64,000 nucleotides of DNA from Mantis religiosa (taxonomy: Eukaryota > Arthropoda > Insecta > Mantodea > Mantidae), in contig CM060953.1 in the NCBI GenBank assembly GCA_030765055.1, forward strand, positions 8,274,300-8,338,299. Direction: 5' to 3'. Each line of letters begins with the position of its first letter. The stretch's first letter is position 1. Both the position numbers and the translations under genes were made by a program. The notes under the pieces were generated by a model. The model was not told the DNA's origin. It did not search any database and saw nothing but the letters and a program-made list of their open reading frames with translations. This document shows, in pieces, positions 54,120 through 60,100 of this stretch.

Positions 54120-57100
54120 CCCTTCACTTTAGTATGTGTACTAAAATTCTTAATGCTAGAGTTTGTTTTTAATTTAGTCTATGCACCAATTACCCTTGAA
54201 ATGGAAAATGTAACATGCATATTTCAAATTTACAGATCATAATTGTTTTTAATAAAAATCATCAGTAAGATTTGCAATTGATAAAATGAAACACTTCAAC
54301 ACATTTATTCTGTTAGCATATAGTAAAATATAATAACTAGAAGTTTTGAACGTGAGGTAGTCACACTTTTAACAAAAATGAGTTAGAGTAAACATAACCA
54401 ATGCTGAATTAATAATAAAATACATTTTATACTTATGCATCACAGTAAGGTAGTTCACCAATAGGTGCCACACAAGAGGAAAAAATTAATAAAACTGAAT
54501 GACCGCAAATGTTATCTCAATTCTGATAAGATAACATATTGAAGATAGTATTTATGGAGCTTATCACTCAGAAATAATATTTATATGCATGTAAGAAACT
54601 GTGAATCAAGAATTGCAAAGTTTTAAGTTATAAGGTTTTATATGACAATATGCTACACTTTACTATTTATACCTTTGTGTAAGCAAGTAGATATTGTTTT
54701 AATATTAATATTTTAAATTATATTCAATATATTTAAAGATAACATACGTGAGTTGGTTTAGTGACACTACCTCACTTATACTTTCGTAAAATGAAAATTT
54801 GAGACCTCAATTGCTCCCATCATGAACTGATGCCGACTGCTGGAGCGCAGTGTCCTTGTGTTAAAAAGATTGTTGCATTGTTGTTCTCTAATGTCTTTTC
54901 AAGAAATTTCTTGCTGAAGACGACAATAATACAGCAATCTCCAACACGAGGACCACACAGTCTAGCAAATGGCATAAGGTTGATGACAGGAGCAAATGAG
55001 CTCTCTAAAGATGTCCCATTTTATAAAAACATAAGTGAACTATACTGGTCGCCAATCTGGAAAGTGATTGACATTTCGTATGGAGAGACAGGCAACGTTG
55101 CCGCTTATTGCTGCCACATGGAGAGCACGATAGGATTACACGTGCAAAGGTGATTCAGTTGCAACTGTAATGGGTATCTATTATAATAGTATTATTATTA
55201 TCATCATCATCATCATTATTATTATTATTTATAATACTGTACAAAAAGACAATAGAAAAGTCGTGGATGTACATGCAAACGCTAGAATATGCAAGAACAC
55301 ATCAATGTAAAGACCATCGTAACAGAAGAGACATACCTGTGACATTTTGATGCTTAATGAAGTGGGGAAATGCCGCCTACATACTTTTCCGAGAGTTTCT
55401 AATTTAGACCCCGATGCCTGACTGTCTTCTTTAAAATACTTTTCTTTCGCAATTTTAACCACAGTGTTCTTACTGATACCTACAGTACGTGAAGTCCTAT
55501 CAAGCACCTTAGAGAATGGAATAATAGGCTCCCCTTGCAATTTCTCTTACAGAGCATATTATTTGCCGTGTCTGTCCTTTAATTGAAATACCTTTACCAA
55601 ATATAGTTTTATTTGGTTCCCGAGCACGTTCAGGTTTTCGCTTGTCACTATTTTTAGACATAATTAAACATTCATTAAAACACAATTGCAAATGACCATA
55701 ACACACGCACAGATACACAAACTCACACAGACGTAAATCAAGGCAAATTGTCACAAAATGTAAAGGAACTTGCAAGTACAGGATCTCTAACTGTTGTAAC
55801 CTTATATAAAATAACAGCAACATATACATGAAGGCATTCTGTTTTTGCAACATTATCACAAGGGAAACAAAAACCAAGGTAATGTGTTTACTGCAGCGTT
55901 TGCATAACTCACTCGTCTGCAGGTCATGCTAAGCTCGTGTTAGAATATTGGCAACCAAGGTTTAGCATCTAACATTGTCATGGAAACATCTTGACTCTTA
56001 ATTGGTCCTTCTAATGGTTACTATGACAACCGTTATGACGTACTCATTGCCTCCCATTTATTTACAGCATTTTTCCATATGCTTACTGTCAATCACATTC
56101 TAGTTTGGCGACAAGTATAGATAGTGTCACTAAATGGGCAGATATATGCTTAAATTGTTTATACATTACTGTACATAAATTTCCAACATTAACGAACATT
56201 GAGATACAATCCATTTCATATACAGAGGTCAAATTATTAGACTGAAGATTCTAACTTGCCTAATTCTTGAAATTTAGTACATGAAACATAAATGACTAGT
56301 TATTACATTAAATATGACATAATGACTACTTGTGCTTACCTCCACTTCTTTGGTCTGATACAAATTTTTAATTTGTTTATGTAATTTGGTTAAATGTTTT
56401 ACAATATTAAGCTGCATTTTATCTCAGCTAAATGTTTACTTAACATTTCTATGATAGAAATGTTTGTAGGAAATGTTGATTTTTTAGAATTTTATATACA
56501 TGTGCGTGAGTGCTTTTTTTTTTTTTTTTGGTAAATTTATGTCCTCCGTTAAGTCATACCGGATGATGAATGAAATGGGTGAAATGATGCTCAAATGAGT
56601 CTGAGGTCCATAGAGCTTAGAGCTATCTGACATTCATCTTTCAGGATAAGGGAAAACCCTGGAAAAAACCTTACCCAGGTAACTCACCCTGACCGAGATT
56701 CGAACTTGGGACCTCTTGAACATGAGGCAGACATGCTACCATCTATGCTACCGAGACGGGCATATAAATGTTGGTTGCCATTATTGTTCTGATGCTTTTT
56801 GGATGTGCATACTTTAGGCACTTGGACATTATGAAGGAGCAATTACTGGAAATATTTTAAACGCGGATGTGATAAAGAAACACACTGACAAAATAAGCAA
56901 TGAAAAGTATTTGGTTAGATGGAGTAAGACTGAAAAATTCAAATCCTGGCCATGGCATTCAATTTGGCTCTATCCAAATCTTAGCCTACACACGGCTAGT
57001 GTGGTACAATAAATTAATTTCCAAAAATTAACCTAATAGTGTTAAATATAAAGCCTGGATTCACGAACTTACAATAGTAAGTTGCTACAAAAGGTGTGTA

Positions 57101-60100
57101 TCCCACTGTATATTAGAACACCTCGTGCTTTACTGAAAACATACAAGTCAATTGGAGAATTTAGTGTCATGCTGGGATGGTAGCTCAATTGTTAAGAGCA
57201 ACCGAATGGAGACCGGGAGACCCGTGGTTCAAATCCCGGCCATGGCATTGAATTTTTCAGTCTATCTATCCAAATCTTAGCCTACACAATGCTAGTATGG
57301 AAGATTAAATTTCCATAAATGAGAAGTATTTTGGAAATAGTGGGCAAAAGAAGAACAATAGTAAAAATGAACAAGAAAAGGAAACAAAATTGATTGTAAC
57401 AATGAATTAGATGCTGTTTCCTAAGAGATGTACTGGAAGGAAAGATGAATGGAAAGAAAAATCATAGCAGAAGAAACCAGAGGAAGAAAATAGAATTTCT
57501 TAATAGTGCGAGAAAACCAGATATCATAAAAGAATTAGGAAGGCAGGTTTTGCAATGAATGACCTTCCTTGCACAGAAAACTGATTATTAGATAAAATAG
57601 TTGATTAGTTAATGTTTCACACTTCTAAATATCTGCTGACCTGCACCACCCATTAATTCCCAATTTAAATTTAGTCACCTTCGAGGACGAAGAATATATT
57701 GCTTAGGTGGTATTACTCTTCCTTCCTGTTCCCTTGGCAAATTGATGAGTGGAACCTCCACCATTCCCAAGAAGTCATCCCGTGTTAGGCGGTTCTCATC
57801 AAAAACTTGTAGCACCAGTTTATGTTCTGCAGGCTTCACCTGTAGTCAAGAAGCAAGCACATAAAACATGAGGGTATGAGGCTCCTTGCATTTGAAGAGC
57901 TACTCAGCAAGTGGCAAAATACATACACAACATTAATTTTCCATTAAAATTTCATAGAATCACTTGATGTTTACAATATTCTGAAATCTAGCTTGCATCA
58001 AAGATCTGATTTTCTACTGTTTGTTTAAAATGCTCCAACACATCTAACTTAAATTAGCAATACTACAAAACTATGTCAGAACACTTACTTTCTGAAACAA
58101 CTTAGTAACCGTAACAAGCTCAGACTGTCTTTGTCTGTTCATCACAGGAGACAAGGATCATTATGAAAGATACAATTTGCTTTTTATATATATATATGTC
58201 ATTCAATAATAGTGACAACAATGTTTATATGTGAATCTATCAGTAGTAAATGTTATAGGCTGATAATGAGAAAGAATGGCATCTGATGTGTTTATTTGTG
58301 CATTTGAGGACAGTAATCACATTTATACAATATTTGTAACAAGTTAAATTTGTCGACTTTCATTTGTGGTGCCCTAATGTTAAGTAATACAAAGATGCTT
58401 CATTAAAATTCACATTGCAAGAGACAAGAATGATTAACAGTACCATAGCTGCAAGCATATTGCAGCCTGGAGAGATAGGGAAGAAGTTTACTATGCGCGC
58501 ACAATTTCTTGAGCGTCCGGGTCCCAAGTCCTACTTCGGTAGGTTTCAGCTAATTCCATAAACACAGGTGACAACTTTGAAACATGAAATGTGCTATACA
58601 CTGACATGTGGTGGCTAATATGTTAAGCTTTCACACATGCTCTTTGTTTCTGTGTGCAGAGTCCACATGTGCCATATTTCGTTTTGAGCAATTTCGAGGT
58701 TAATTAGCTAACGAGTTTAGAACAAATCTAAGAGCAAGAAAGATGTATGTTGTGGATGTTATAGCTCTCAAAAAGCGACTCACTATTATTTGTCTACCTC
58801 TGTATAACTGTGATTTGATGCAATTAAGCTGGTGTGAGCAAAAATAAAGAATGTTTTCAGAGGACATAATGTTACTGGTGATGTCAGCCACAAATCTGCG
58901 GAAACTTTCTATAGAAGCATTCTCTTCCGTAACCGCAATGGATTGGGAAGCATACTGCAAGAAGGTCCAAGAGCTGGAAATGCAACTTTGGAGAAATGAT
59001 GGTCTAATAGAAAATGCAATTGATGAAATTATCATCAACACATCAGAGGGCACCAGTGATGAACGTAATGCACTGAACTCAGAAATCGTGTAATCACAAA
59101 GTGAATGAGTATTTATAGCTGTCATAATATCTTTCTACTTTTATGTGTTTTATAAAAGATAGTATTAAACATACAGCTTATTGTATTGAGTTCAATTACT
59201 GTTTGTCCACAGATCTCACACTTATGGCAAGTATCTTTGCTTGTCTTACATGCTATTTTGCTGAATTATGTTTTCCTTGGCTGACCACACTGCAGAAACA
59301 AGAGCATGTTAGCTCTCTCTCTTCTTCCCCTCTGTCCGCACATCGTAAAACCAGCACTCAAGAAAACATGTGCATGTAATATAAAAAATGTGGAGCTAGC
59401 AGACTGCAGTAGGCAAGAGATGATATGCAGTGAATGCACTGCTTAGACTGGATTTGTCTTCATCACGTAGTGGTTGACATTACCTATGAGTATTGGCTGG
59501 CACTGCTGTCCAGGCAGGCTTGAAAGATGTGCCAGGAATCTCCAGTGCTAGCCTTGATAGCTAGTATGCTAGATCACTAGCAGCCTTCCAAAATTGTCTG
59601 ATGGTCATCTCATAAGGGTTGATGCATATAAATAACATTCATTTCCATACTAGAATAAGGATATTTAAAATTAATAGGTAATGCCCTACTAGAAAACCCA
59701 TGGAGAATCAGATCAGGTCTCCCTGAGTGAAGGAGCTTCGGCGACTCTCGCCGTAGACTCCGAGGAGGAAGAATCACGCAGCACCACGCCGAAGACTCCG
59801 GGGAGAAACACATCATGGGAAAGAAGGCATCATCATCCAGGAAGCAGAGCCAGGCACCGAAGCCTACACCGCAGCTCTCGCCAGCCTGCTCTCCGCCGTC
59901 TCCCGCCTCGCTGCCACTGCCGGCAGTCGAGAGGGAGCCCCTCGCCGCACCGCAGGGGAAGTTCTGGGCAGCCAGTCCCGCTTCCCCCGCCACGCCGGAT
60001 GCCAGCCCGCCGACCGGCCATTCGCCGCACCACCTGACTGCAGGAAGCAACAGCACGCAGCTGCCTTCATCGCAGCTCTCGCCAGCCAGCAGTCGAGCGC

